Positions 15,931-23,433 are shown, counted from the stretch's first letter. The stretch: DNA of 24,599 nt from Verrucomicrobiota bacterium (GCA_022711695.1 JAKLEJ010000003.1:1-24599), one strand, 5' to 3'. The notes: generated by a model not told the origin, from the letters alone. Numbers and translations: made by a program.

Positions 15931-16761
15931 TCAGGCTGGCGCGTGCGAACGGCTGCCCCACCATTGGAGCAGGTTGATCGTGAGGAGCATGACAAACGAA
16001 ACGACGAGCATGACGACGGCCAGGGCGGTGGCCCCGGCATAGTCGTACTGCTCGAGCTTGGTGATGATGAGCAGGGGCGTGATCTCCGTCTTCATGGGCA
16101 TGTTTCCGGAGATGAAGACCACGGAACCGTACTCGCCAAGAGCGCGGGCAAAGGCAAGCGCGAAGCCGGTGAGCAGCGAGGGAAACAGGATCGGCAGGAG
16201 AACGCGGCGGAAGGTCTGCCAGCGGTTGGCCCCGAGGCTGGCGGCGGCCTCCTCGAGTTCGGCGTCCAAGTCCTCGAGCACCGGCTGAACAGTCCGCACC
16301 ACAAAGGGAAGCCCGATAAAGGTCAGCGCGACAAAGACGCCCAGAGGCGTGAAAGCCACATTGATGCCCAGGGGCGCGAGCCATGCCCCGATCCAGCCGT
16401 TCTTGGAATAGACCGCCGTGAGCGCGATGCCGGCAACCGCTGTCGGGAGCGCAAAGGGGAGGTCCACCAGGGCGTCCACCAGGCGTTTCCCCCAGAACTG
16501 ATACCGCACCAGCACCCAAGCGACCAGCAGGCCAAAGAAGAGGTTCACAGTGGCGGCCAACAAAGCGGCTCCGAAACTGAGCCGGTAGGAAGCCAACACG
16601 CGGGGCGCCGTCACCGTGCCCCAAAACTGATCCCAAGTGAGCGTGCTGGTCTTGACGAAGACCCCTGCCAGGGGAATGAGCACCAGCAGGCTCAGATACA
16701 GCAGCGTAAAGCCCAGGGTCAGGCGGAAGCCCGGCAAAACATTGCGCTGGCGAAAGGGCAT
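15931..16761 (-). CDS. cysT: Sulfate ABC transporter permease CysT (CysU)
   Basis: The 276-residue membrane protein has six hydrophobic helices and the EAA loop ELEEAAASLGANRWQTFRRV. Family-typical stretches are 'LVDLPFALPTAVAGIALTA' and 'FARALGEYGSVVFISGNMP'. It is the first permease gene, 26 nt after the deacylase-like gene and directly before cysW, the usual T-W-A order. Length matches the family (about 275-280). Confidence 0.94.
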   Translation of the reverse strand: MPFRQRNVLPGFRLTLGFTLLYLSLLVLIPLAGVFVKTSTLTWDQFWGTVTAPRVLASYRLSFGAALLAATVNLFFGLLVAWVLVRYQFWGKRLVDALVDLPFALPTAVAGIALTAVYSKNGWIGAWLAPLGINVAFTPLGVFVALTFIGLPFVVRTVQPVLEDLDAELEEAAASLGANRWQTFRRVLLPILFPSLLTGFALAFARALGEYGSVVFISGNMPMKTEITPLLIITKLEQYDYAGATALAVVMLVVSFVMLLTINLLQWWGSRSHAPA

Positions 16762-16787
16762 GGGAGCAGTCGGTTCTTTGCTGCTGG

Positions 16788-17615
16788 CTAGAGGTTCTGG
16801 GCGTGGGCGATGAACTTGCGGTATTCCTCCAGAACGGAGCTCAGGGCCACCGTCAGGGCGGCCTCCTGCAAATAATGCGGCGTATGGTGCGGGGTCTCCA
16901 GGATGATCTCGAAGGGACGCGGCCTGACGCCCGGCGGCGCGCGCAGCACACCCTCGTAGCCCTCCCGGATGATGCTGTCCCGAGCGCGAAATCCGTCGAT
17001 GACCTCCCCCTGGTTGCGGGGCAGCAAGCGGGACGCGGCAGCCAGGGCAGGACGCAGGAGGTGCTCGGTCAGCAGCGGGCCATGCGCATAGCCATAAAGG
17101 CCGTCGCTGGTGTCGTCGGTGTGCAGCGAAATGAGCCCATGGAAGGCGTGGGACCAGAGTTCAGACTGGAGAATCCGCACCTCGGGCTGGACGGAATTGC
17201 GCCAGAATTCGCGGTTCAGATCCTTGCCGTTGCGGTTGTGGCGGGTGTTATCCACGAAGCCGGTCGGATTGCAGACCGGGTAGAGGAACAGGCAATAGCC
17301 CCGGGCAATCTCCGGGTTCTCTTCCAGGAGGCGCACGAAGCGCAGCAAAGCGAACGAGGCGGCGGGCTCGTCCCCGTGAAGCCCGGCGAAGATGCCGATG
17401 CGCATGGGCTTCTCCCCGCCCTCGGCGCCTATGAAAAGGTAGCGCGGCAGTTCCTGAATGCGCCCGTCCCTCTCGAAACGGCCTGGCTCGCAGACGATGA
17501 GACTGGCGGAGCCGCGGGCGAGGTCAACCAAGGGCGCTGTAATCGCATCCAGGGAGCGATGGGTCCTGAAGGGCCGGGGGGATGGCAGCCGTGTTGACGG
17601 GAGAGTCGAGGTCAT
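16788..17615 (-). CDS. M14/AstE-AspA-like zinc carboxypeptidase or deacylase in the sulfate locus
   Basis: A 275-residue predicted zinc hydrolase. Zinc ligands fit H80 and E83 in GLHGDEPAAS and H165 in ISLHTDD. A substrate-binding-type DLNREFW lies at ~132-138, and E240 in 'IILETPHHTPHY' is placed like the catalytic Glu of M14 peptidases and AstE/aspartoacylase deacylases. No signal peptide is seen, so it is probably cytoplasmic. The ATG at 17615 is chosen because it lies after the sbp stop (17650); the frame is open upstream inside sbp. It sits between sbp and cysT, where sulfate operons usually have no such gene; a role in releasing amino acids, acylated cysteine derivatives or peptides as a sulfur source is only a guess. 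Confidence 0.78.
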   Translation of the reverse strand: MTSTLPSTRLPSPRPFRTHRSLDAITAPLVDLARGSASLIVCEPGRFERDGRIQELPRYLFIGAEGGEKPMRIGIFAGLHGDEPAASFALLRFVRLLEENPEIARGYCLFLYPVCNPTGFVDNTRHNRNGKDLNREFWRNSVQPEVRILQSELWSHAFHGLISLHTDDTSDGLYGYAHGPLLTEHLLRPALAAASRLLPRNQGEVIDGFRARDSIIREGYEGVLRAPPGVRPRPFEIILETPHHTPHYLQEAALTVALSSVLEEYRKFIAHAQNL

Positions 17616-17649
17616 GATCTGTGTTCGTTGAGGGTGGAAGGCGCGCCTC

Positions 17650-18666
17650 TCAGGGTTTGAATATCTGGTCAAACACGCCGCCGTCGTCGAAGTGGGTTTT
17701 CTGGGCTTTCTTCCAGCCACCAAAAACGTCATCAATGGTGATGAGCTTCACCTGGGTAAACTGGCTTGCGTATTTGGCCGCGGCCTTCTCGGACCGGGGT
17801 CGATAGAAGTGCTTGCCGGCGATGTCCTGGCCTTCGTCCGAATACAAATGGTCCAGATAGGCCTTGGCCACTGCCTCGGCGCCACGTCTCTTCGCGACCT
17901 TTTCCACGACAGCGACCGGCGGCTCGGCGAGGATGCTGAGCGAGGGGGTGACGACCTCGAGTTTATCGGCGCCAAACTCCTTCAGCGCCAGGTAGGCCTC
18001 GTTTTCCCAGGAGATGAAGACGTCGCCGATTTCGCGCTGCACGAAGGTGGTGGTGGCTCCGCGGGCTCCAGAGTCGAGCACCGGGACGTTCTTGAAAAGC
18101 CGGGCCAGGAAGTCGCGCGCCTTGGCCTCGTCGTGGCCGTATTTCTGGAGCGCGTAGGCCCAGGCTGCCAGGTAGTTCCAGCGGGCGCCGCCCGAGGTCT
18201 TTGGATTCGGAGTGACGATCGAAACCCCGGGCTTCACCAGGTCGTCCCAGTCATTGATGCCCTTGGGGTTTCCCTTGCGGACCAGAAAAACGATGGTCGA
18301 GGTGTACGGGGCGCTGTTGTGGGGGAGACGCTTCTGCCAGTCGGCAGGCAGCAGCCGCGCCTTGTCGGCCAGGGCGTCGATGTCGTAGGCAAGAGCCAGG
18401 GTGACCACGTCGGCTGCCAGACCGTCAATGACCGAGCGGGCCTGTTTGCCGGAACCGCCGTGCGATTGTTTGATGGTAACGTTGTCGCCGGTTCTTTGCT
18501 TCCAGTGTTTGGCGAAGGCAGCGTTGAACTCGGTGTAGAGTTCCCGCGTGGGATCGTAGGAGACGTTGAGGAGCGTGATGTCTTTGGCCAGGGCCGGGAT
18601 GAGTCCAGCCGCCAGGGCGAGGGCCGGCAGGGCGCCGGCTGAGAGCAGGGGGAGTTTCAGTTTCAT
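17650..18666 (-). CDS. sbp: Periplasmic sulfate-binding protein Sbp
   Basis: The 338-residue product begins with a signal peptide (LLSAGALPALALAAGLIPALA|KD). It carries the classic sulfate-binding family stretches LLNVSYDPTRELYTEFN, 'IKQSHGGSGKQARSVIDG', 'DVVTLALAYDIDAL', 'IVFLVRKGNPKGINDWDDL' and 'NPKTSGGARWNYLAAW'. It captures sulfate (possibly thiosulfate) in the periplasm and delivers it to CysTWA. It begins 36 nt after the chimeric yezD-porin gene, consistent with one operon; no good Shine-Dalgarno is visible. Confidence 0.95.
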   Translation of the reverse strand: MKLKLPLLSAGALPALALAAGLIPALAKDITLLNVSYDPTRELYTEFNAAFAKHWKQRTGDNVTIKQSHGGSGKQARSVIDGLAADVVTLALAYDIDALADKARLLPADWQKRLPHNSAPYTSTIVFLVRKGNPKGINDWDDLVKPGVSIVTPNPKTSGGARWNYLAAWAYALQKYGHDEAKARDFLARLFKNVPVLDSGARGATTTFVQREIGDVFISWENEAYLALKEFGADKLEVVTPSLSILAEPPVAVVEKVAKRRGAEAVAKAYLDHLYSDEGQDIAGKHFYRPRSEKAAAKYASQFTQVKLITIDDVFGGWKKAQKTHFDDGGVFDQIFKP

Positions 18667-18702
18667 GGTCGTGTTAATCTGGCTTTGGAAAGGTTGGTTT
18701 CT

Positions 18703-19251
18703 TCAGAAGGAGAATTGGGCGCGGCCCAGGAACACCTTCTCGCCGCTGTCGAGAAAATCGCTGGTCCCGCCGTCGAAGGCCGTTTGTTCGTAGTCAAAGT
18801 TCAACTTCACCTTCTTGTTCAGATGCCAGTTGAGCCCAACGCCCCAGGAGGTGGCGGCGCTGGCGGAGGTGGCCGGATTCGCCAGGGAGGGAAATGCGGC
18901 GTCGTCCACGTCAAGCTGTCCGAAGCGCGCCGCGATCTCCCAAGCGCCCCAGCCTCCGCTGGCCGGGTTGAAGTTGCGCTTTGGCGTGAAACCCTTCCAG
19001 GAGTTCTCCTCCCCGGTAAGCACGTAGGACGCGGCCACCTGCCACGCCGAGTTCTTGACGCGGGCGAAGGAGGAAGACCCGGCGTCCAGTCGCACGCGCT
19101 CGGTCTTTTCAATCTGGGTGACCTGGGCGTCGTGGACGACGATCTGGACGATGCCGTAGCGCAGCGAAGCGACGTGTTGGCGCACCAATTCGAGCCAGCC
19201 GGGGTCGCCCGCAGCCTTCTTGGCGCTATCGGGATGGATCGACTGGCTCAT
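18703..19251 (-). CDS. Chimeric ORF: YezD-family (DUF2292) protein fused in frame to the C-terminus of a phosphate-selective-type porin
   Basis: The 182-residue ORF has two unrelated halves. Residues ~1-57 read as a complete YezD/DUF2292 small protein (WLELVRQHVASLRYGIVQIV, VTQIEKTERVRL), a family often found in sulfate-uptake operons. Residues ~61-182 read as the last third of an OprP/OprO-type porin (FARVKNSAWQVAASYVLTGE, GGWGAWEIAARFGQLDVDD, VGLNWHLNKKVKLNFDYEQT) and end in Phe (GRAQFSF), as outer-membrane barrels do. There is no signal peptide and too few strands for a barrel, so the porin half is probably non-functional while the YezD half may still work. GGAGA lies 4 nt before the ATG. 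The likely history is a deletion joining yezD to its downstream porin neighbour, with the junction near 19068-19085; an assembly join is the alternative. Confidence 0.75.
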   Translation of the reverse strand: MSQSIHPDSAKKAAGDPGWLELVRQHVASLRYGIVQIVVHDAQVTQIEKTERVRLDAGSSSFARVKNSAWQVAASYVLTGEENSWKGFTPKRNFNPASGGWGAWEIAARFGQLDVDDAAFPSLANPATSASAATSWGVGLNWHLNKKVKLNFDYEQTAFDGGTSDFLDSGEKVFLGRAQFSF

Positions 19252-19400
19252 CGGCTCTCCGCAAGAGGAATCAGCTTGGTCGAGTAATAGCGACCATCCT
19301 GATAGTTATTAAGCACAAAAAAAAGTCCCTCGAAAGAAGGCTCGAATACCGAGGTCTCTTTTCGCTCTGCGAACGGCCATTGTGTTGATCTTGCGCTCAT
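19248..19400 (-). CDS. Small 50-residue ORF upstream of yezD, function unknown
   Basis: An ATG at 19400 opens a 50-codon frame whose TGA overlaps the yezD ATG by 4 nt (ATGA), the same coupling seen at cysW-cysA. The product is mixed hydrophobic/charged (e.g. FEPSFEGLFFVLNNYQDG, then RYYSTKLIPLAES), with no signal peptide, cysteine or known motif. It starts about 15 nt after a predicted transcription start. Codon third positions are less GC-rich than in the neighbours, and an 8-T run lies inside it. It could be a real small protein tied to sulfate uptake, a regulatory leader peptide, or an untranslated leader. I do not recognise the family. Confidence 0.45.
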   Translation of the reverse strand: MSARSTQWPFAERKETSVFEPSFEGLFFVLNNYQDGRYYSTKLIPLAESR

Positions 19401-19421
19401 TAATAACGATCTTCTGTGTCG

Positions 19422-19450
19422 TCTTTAATGCAAATCAGAGATCGCGTCAA
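19422..19450 (-). promoter_or_regulatory. Promoter of the sulfate-uptake operon
   Basis: On the minus strand, TTGACG (19450-19445) and TAAAGA (19427-19422) are 17 bp apart, in the gap between rrf2 and the small ORF. This gives a start near 19415. The -10 is weak (3 of 6), which would suit a regulated promoter. Confidence 0.4.
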
Positions 19451-19462
19451 CAACTTTTGTTG
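19448..19462. repeat. 15-bp palindrome overlapping the sulfate-operon -35 region
   Basis: CAACA-ACTTT-TGTTG is a perfect inverted repeat of 5-bp arms that overlaps the -35 hexamer by 3 nt, so it is a possible operator for the adjacent Rrf2 regulator. On the plus strand it is followed by CG and seven Ts (19465-19471), so it could alternatively act as an intrinsic terminator for antisense transcription. Confidence 0.35.
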
Positions 19463-19495
19463 CGTTTTTTTGGCGTGAGGGTTTTCGCGCCCGGC

Positions 19496-19960
19496 TCAGA
19501 TGCCATCCCCCCCCATCAACCGCGGCAGGAACACCTCATGACTGGAGACGGGCAAGCCTTTCGAGACATCGGCCAAGGTGGCGTGGTCCATGAGGTTTGC
19601 GACGTAGTTTCGAACGTCCAGGAAGACTCGGCGAAAGCGGCAAAGCGGTTCCTGGGAGCAGCGGGTGTAACCCGCGAGCGAAACGCACTGAATAGGGGCC
19701 AGGATTCCGTCAAAATGCCGCACCACCTCGCCCATCGTGATCTTGTCCGGCGTCCTGGCCAGGTAATAGCCGCCGCGCACCCCGGGCAGGCTGTCCACCC
19801 AACCACGCTCTTTGAGCGCGAGCATGATCTGCTCGAGGAACTTCTTTGGAACATCGTTCCGGCGAGCCAGTTCACGGATGGGGATTGGCCCGCCACCCAT
19901 GTGATCGGCCAGCGTGAAAAGCACGCGCAGGGCGTAATCCGTCTTCTTCGAGACTCGCAT
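19496..19960 (-). CDS. Rrf2-family transcriptional regulator of the sulfate locus
   Basis: The 154-residue protein has an N-terminal winged helix-turn-helix of the Rrf2 family (VSKKTDYALRVLFTLADH; PIRELARRNDVPKKFLEQIM at ~26-46; GVRGGYYLART at ~60-69 forms the wing). Three cysteines at 92, 101 and 107 form C-X8-C-X5-C in the region where IscR and NsrR hold an Fe-S cluster (there C-X5-C-X5-C), so redox or Fe-S/cysteine sensing is plausible but unproven. It lies upstream of, and on the same strand as, the sulfate-uptake genes, with its own promoter, and most likely controls them and itself. The ATG at 19960 is 8 nt after the -10 box, implying a leaderless mRNA. Confidence 0.9.
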   Translation of the reverse strand: MRVSKKTDYALRVLFTLADHMGGGPIPIRELARRNDVPKKFLEQIMLALKERGWVDSLPGVRGGYYLARTPDKITMGEVVRHFDGILAPIQCVSLAGYTRCSQEPLCRFRRVFLDVRNYVANLMDHATLADVSKGLPVSSHEVFLPRLMGGDGI

Positions 19961-19968
19961 CGCTAAAC

Positions 19969-19996
19969 ACTATAAACAAAGTAGTCATTAAGTCAA
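19969..19996 (-). promoter_or_regulatory. Promoter of the rrf2 gene
   Basis: On the minus strand, TTGACT (19996-19991, 5 of 6) and TATAGT (19974-19969, 5 of 6) are 16 bp apart, in an AT-rich stretch that stands out from the GC-rich surroundings. The ATG follows the -10 by only 8 nt. Confidence 0.65.
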
Positions 19997-20090
19997 CGCG
20001 CCCCCGCTCACAATCGGCCGCTCCCTGGGCCGCATAGAACCGCTGCGAGGATTGGTCCAACGCCCGGTCCCCTGCCCCGCTTGCGCGGCA

Positions 20091-20119
20091 TTGCATTCCT
20101 GCCCCAGCCGCTTCATGCT
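20091..20119 (+). promoter_or_regulatory. Candidate promoter of the alpha-L-rhamnosidase gene
   Basis: TTGCAT (20091-20096) and CATGCT (20114-20119) are 17 bp apart, and the ATG at 20126 follows after 6 nt. The hexamers are moderate matches; spacing and position agree with the other near-leaderless promoters here. Confidence 0.35.
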
Positions 20120-20125
20120 CGGGGG

Positions 20126-23100
20126 ATGATGAACTCACGCAAAGAAACGTTCATAATTCTGGCTTTCGCCATCGCGACAACGGCGGCAGCGGCCACCACC
20201 CTGGGCCGGCTTCGTTGCGAATATGCCGAGAATCCCCTTGGAATGGACGTGGCACAGCCGCGTCTGAGCTGGGTGATGGAATCCGACACCCGGGCCCAGA
20301 CGCAAACGGCTTACCAGGTGCTGGTGGCGACCGCGCCTGAGAAACTCGAGGCAGGACAAGCGGACCTCTGGGACAGCGGCAAGGTCATGTCCGACCGGTC
20401 CATCCAGGTGGCCTATGCGGGTCGACCGCTGGTCTCGCGCCAGCGGGCGCACTGGAAGGTCCTGGCCTGGGACAAGGCCGGGCAACCGCTGGCGAGCGCT
20501 CCGGCCTGGTGGGAAATGGGTTTGCTCCAGCCGACCGAGTGGCAGGGACAGTGGATCGGTTTTCGTTCCGAGTCCGAGACCGCCAAAGCCCCGCTGGAAA
20601 GCGCCAGGTGGATCTGGTTCCCGGAGGGCAACCCGGCCAACAGCGCGCCCAAGGGCGACCGGTTCTTCGCTCGGTGGCTGGACTTGCCCTCCGATGCGGC
20701 GCTCAAGAGCGCCCTTCTTTGCATGACTGTGGACGACCAGTTCACGGTGTACGTGAATGGTCAGGAAGCGGGCAAGAGCAGCGGGCAGACCGATGCCTGG
20801 AAGGAACTGAAGAAGTTCGATGTGAAGGACCGCCTCAAGCCGGGCCGAAACCTGCTGGCCGTAAAGGCTTTCAACAACGCCAACGCCGCCGGCTTCATCG
20901 CCCGGCTGGAGGTCCAGCTTGAAACCGGCGCGCCCGTGGCGGTGACCACGGACAAGTCCTGGAAAGCCTACAGCGCCGCGCCGGACAACTGGCCTCAAGC
21001 CGGCATGGCCGAGACTGGCGCGCAGGCCGCCCGTGAAGTGGCCAAACTCGGCGAAGGTCCCTGGAGGGACACCTTGAGCGGCGCCAAAGCGCTCGGTCAG
21101 TGCCCGCACTTTCGCAAAGTCGCCCGCCTCGACAAGCCCATCCGGCAAGCCCGGCTCTATGCCACCGCCCTGGGCGTGTACGAATTCTCGATCAACGGAC
21201 GGCGCGTGGGGAACGATTACTTCAACCCCGGTTGGACCGACTACAAGAAACGCGTCCAGTACCACACCAGTGACGTGACGGAACTGCTGCGGCAGGGTTT
21301 GAACACGCTGGGGCTCATCCTGGGCGACGGCTGGTATGCGGGGTATGTGGGGCTGGGCGGGCCGCACCGCTACGGGCCGCTGGCGCTAGCCTCCGCGCAA
21401 CTCGAAGTCCAATTCACAGACGGCTCGCGCCAAACCGTGGCGACCGACGGCTCCTGGAAGGCGGCCTGCGGCCCACTGCTGCAATCGGACATGCTCATGG
21501 GCGAAACCTACGATGCTCGCAAAGAGCTGACCGGATGGAACGGGGCCGGCTACGACGACGCCCGCTGGCAGCCCGCCCAAGTGGAGAAGCCCGTCGTCCA
21601 CCTGGTCGCCGCAGCCGATGGCCCGGTGCGGGCCATGCTCGAGCTGAAACCACGCGCTGTCACGGAGCCCAAGCCCGGACAGTTTGTGTTCGATCTGGGC
21701 CAGAACATGGTGGGCTGGGCGCGGCTCAAGGTTCAGGGCGCGGCGGGCCAGACGGTGACGCTGCGGTTTGCCGAGATGCTGAACCCGGACGGGACGATCT
21801 ACACGACCAACTTGCGCGGGGCAAAGGCCACCGACCGCTACACGCTCAAAGGCGGCGGCCCGGAAACCTGGGAACCGCGCTTCACCTTTCACGGGTTTCG
21901 CTATGTCGAACTGACCGGTTTTCCGGGCCGGCCGGGCCCTGACGCGGTGACCGGCGTGGTCGTCTACAGCGACACCCCCGAGGCAGGGTCCTTCGAATGT
22001 TCGAGCCCGCTCGTCAACCAGCTCCAAAGCAACATCGTCTGGGGACAGCGCGGCAACTTCCTGGCCGTGCCCACCGATTGTCCGCAACGGGACGAGCGCC
22101 TTGGGTGGATGGGCGACGCCCAGATTTTCATCCGCACCGCCACCGACAACATGGACGTGTCCCGGTTCTTCACCAAGTGGTGCCAGGATGTCGAGGATGC
22201 CCAGCAGGCCGACGGCGCGTTCCCCGACGTCGCGCCGCGCGTCTGTTGCGGGGCGGGCACGGCCGCCTGGGGCGACGCCGGGGTCATCTGCCCCTGGACG
22301 GTCTATCGCGTGTATGGGGACACGCGCATCCTGGAGCGACACTACAAGGCCGGCGCCCGCTGGATCGAATACCTGACGGGCCACAGCCAGAACTTGCTGC
22401 GGCCGGCGCAGGGCTACGGCGACTGGCTCTCGATCAAGGCCGAAACGCCCAAGGACGTGCTGGCCACGGCCTATTTCGCGCTCAGCACCCGCGTGATGGC
22501 CCGGATGGCGGCGGTCCTGGGCAAGGACGCCGACGCGGCCAAGTACGAGCATCTCTTCGACCAGATCAAGAGCGCGTTCCAGAAGGCCTATGTGGCCCAG
22601 GACGGACGGATCAAGGGCGACACGCAGACGTGCTACGTGCTGGCGCTGGCGTTTGACCTGCTGCCGCTGGAGCAGCGGCCCGCCGCGGCCCAGCGCCTGG
22701 TTGCGGACATCCGCGCCAAGGGCGATCACCTCAGCACCGGCTTCGTGGGGGTGGGTCATCTGACACCCACGCTCACTCGCGAGGGCCATGTGGACGTGGC
22801 CTACAAGCTGCTCAACCAGGAGACCTTTCCCGGCTGGCTCTACAGCGTGAAGAACGGCGCCACCACCATTTGGGAGCGCTGGGACGGATGGACCAAGGAG
22901 AAGGGATTTCAGGATCCGGGGATGAACTCGTTCAATCACTACTCGCTGGGCAGCGTGGGCGAATGGCTCTACGCCACCGTGGCGGGCATCGACCTTGATC
23001 CCGAGGTCCCCGCCTACAAGCGGATTGTCATCCATCCCCGCCCGGGCGGCGGCTTGACCTGGGCCAAGGCGGACTATCTCTCGATGCACGGACGGATCGT

Positions 23101-23341
23101 CAGCCACTGGAGGATCGAGGATGGAGAATTTCGGCTGCACACGGTCATTCCTGCCAACACCACGGCGCGCGTCCTGTTGCCGGCGGCGAGCCTGGACGCG
23201 GTGAAAGAAGGCGGCCGACCCGCCCGCAACGCGACGGGCGTCCTCTCCGCCTCAATGCAGGACGCCTGCGCCGTTCTCACGGTCGGCTCGGGCAGTTACG
23301 AGTTTACCGCGCCGGCGAAAGCCATGGCTGCCGGCCTGTAG
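20126..23341 (+). CDS. Secreted GH78 alpha-L-rhamnosidase
   Basis: The start at 20126 gives 1071 residues with a signal peptide (KETFIILAFAIATTAAA). The order of domains fits GH78: an Ig/Fn3-like N-terminal domain (~25-140), an extra jelly-roll-like module (~155-290, SARWIWFPEG to the AFNNANAAGFIARLEVQ region), the rhamnosidase N-domain (~340-470, 'ALGVYEFSINGRRVG'), a concanavalin-like domain starting near 517 (GQFVFDLGQNMVGWARLKVQ), the (alpha/alpha)6 catalytic barrel (~625-970) and a C-terminal beta-domain. The catalytic-region motif PTDCPQRDERLGWMGDAQ has the conserved acids D656 and E657, and TTIWERWDGW holds the second conserved Glu (E917). It removes terminal alpha-L-rhamnose from plant or microbial glycans, outside the cytoplasm. 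A 45-nt upstream extension of the frame has no signal sequence and is rejected. Confidence 0.95.
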   Translation: MMNSRKETFIILAFAIATTAAAATTLGRLRCEYAENPLGMDVAQPRLSWVMESDTRAQTQTAYQVLVATAPEKLEAGQADLWDSGKVMSDRSIQVAYAGRPLVSRQRAHWKVLAWDKAGQPLASAPAWWEMGLLQPTEWQGQWIGFRSESETAKAPLESARWIWFPEGNPANSAPKGDRFFARWLDLPSDAALKSALLCMTVDDQFTVYVNGQEAGKSSGQTDAWKELKKFDVKDRLKPGRNLLAVKAFNNANAAGFIARLEVQLETGAPVAVTTDKSWKAYSAAPDNWPQAGMAETGAQAAREVAKLGEGPWRDTLSGAKALGQCPHFRKVARLDKPIRQARLYATALGVYEFSINGRRVGNDYFNPGWTDYKKRVQYHTSDVTELLRQGLNTLGLILGDGWYAGYVGLGGPHRYGPLALASAQLEVQFTDGSRQTVATDGSWKAACGPLLQSDMLMGETYDARKELTGWNGAGYDDARWQPAQVEKPVVHLVAAADGPVRAMLELKPRAVTEPKPGQFVFDLGQNMVGWARLKVQGAAGQTVTLRFAEMLNPDGTIYTTNLRGAKATDRYTLKGGGPETWEPRFTFHGFRYVELTGFPGRPGPDAVTGVVVYSDTPEAGSFECSSPLVNQLQSNIVWGQRGNFLAVPTDCPQRDERLGWMGDAQIFIRTATDNMDVSRFFTKWCQDVEDAQQADGAFPDVAPRVCCGAGTAAWGDAGVICPWTVYRVYGDTRILERHYKAGARWIEYLTGHSQNLLRPAQGYGDWLSIKAETPKDVLATAYFALSTRVMARMAAVLGKDADAAKYEHLFDQIKSAFQKAYVAQDGRIKGDTQTCYVLALAFDLLPLEQRPAAAQRLVADIRAKGDHLSTGFVGVGHLTPTLTREGHVDVAYKLLNQETFPGWLYSVKNGATTIWERWDGWTKEKGFQDPGMNSFNHYSLGSVGEWLYATVAGIDLDPEVPAYKRIVIHPRPGGGLTWAKADYLSMHGRIVSHWRIEDGEFRLHTVIPANTTARVLLPAASLDAVKEGGRPARNATGVLSASMQDACAVLTVGSGSYEFTAPAKAMAAGL

Positions 23342-23342
23342 C

Positions 23343-23373
23343 CCCGAGTCTTTCGCGGCGGACTTCGGGTTTT
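23343..23373 (+). terminator. Probable terminator of the rhamnosidase gene
   Basis: CCCGAGTC (23343-23350) pairs with GACTTCGGG (23361-23369, one bulged A) and is followed by TTTT, directly after the TAG stop. The T-run is short but the position is right. Confidence 0.5.
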
Positions 23374-23415
23374 GGAGAGATCGTCCGCCCGACGTGAGGA
23401 CCAAGCACTCGCGCT

Positions 23416-23433
23416 GGCGGGGTTTTGCCCGCC
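23416..23433. repeat. GC-rich hairpin in the intergenic region after the rhamnosidase
   Basis: GGCGGG-GTTTTG-CCCGCC is a perfect 6-bp stem with a 6-nt loop and no T-run after it. The rest of the 289-bp gap (23342-23630) holds no coding frame I can support; a secondary terminator or REP-like unit is possible. Confidence 0.3.

Noticed and set aside
19317..19354. Inverted repeat CCTCG/CGAGG followed, on the minus strand, by eight Ts: a possible attenuator in the sulfate-operon leader
   Set aside because: The stem is only 5 bp with a 17-nt loop and three bases before the T-run, so it is too weak to call a terminator; it is mentioned as an alternative to the small ORF being translated.
19252..19420. 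Possible SAM-type riboswitch in the sulfate-operon leader
   Set aside because: I looked for conserved cores of the SAM and SAH classes and found none; the leader is also short if the predicted start is right.
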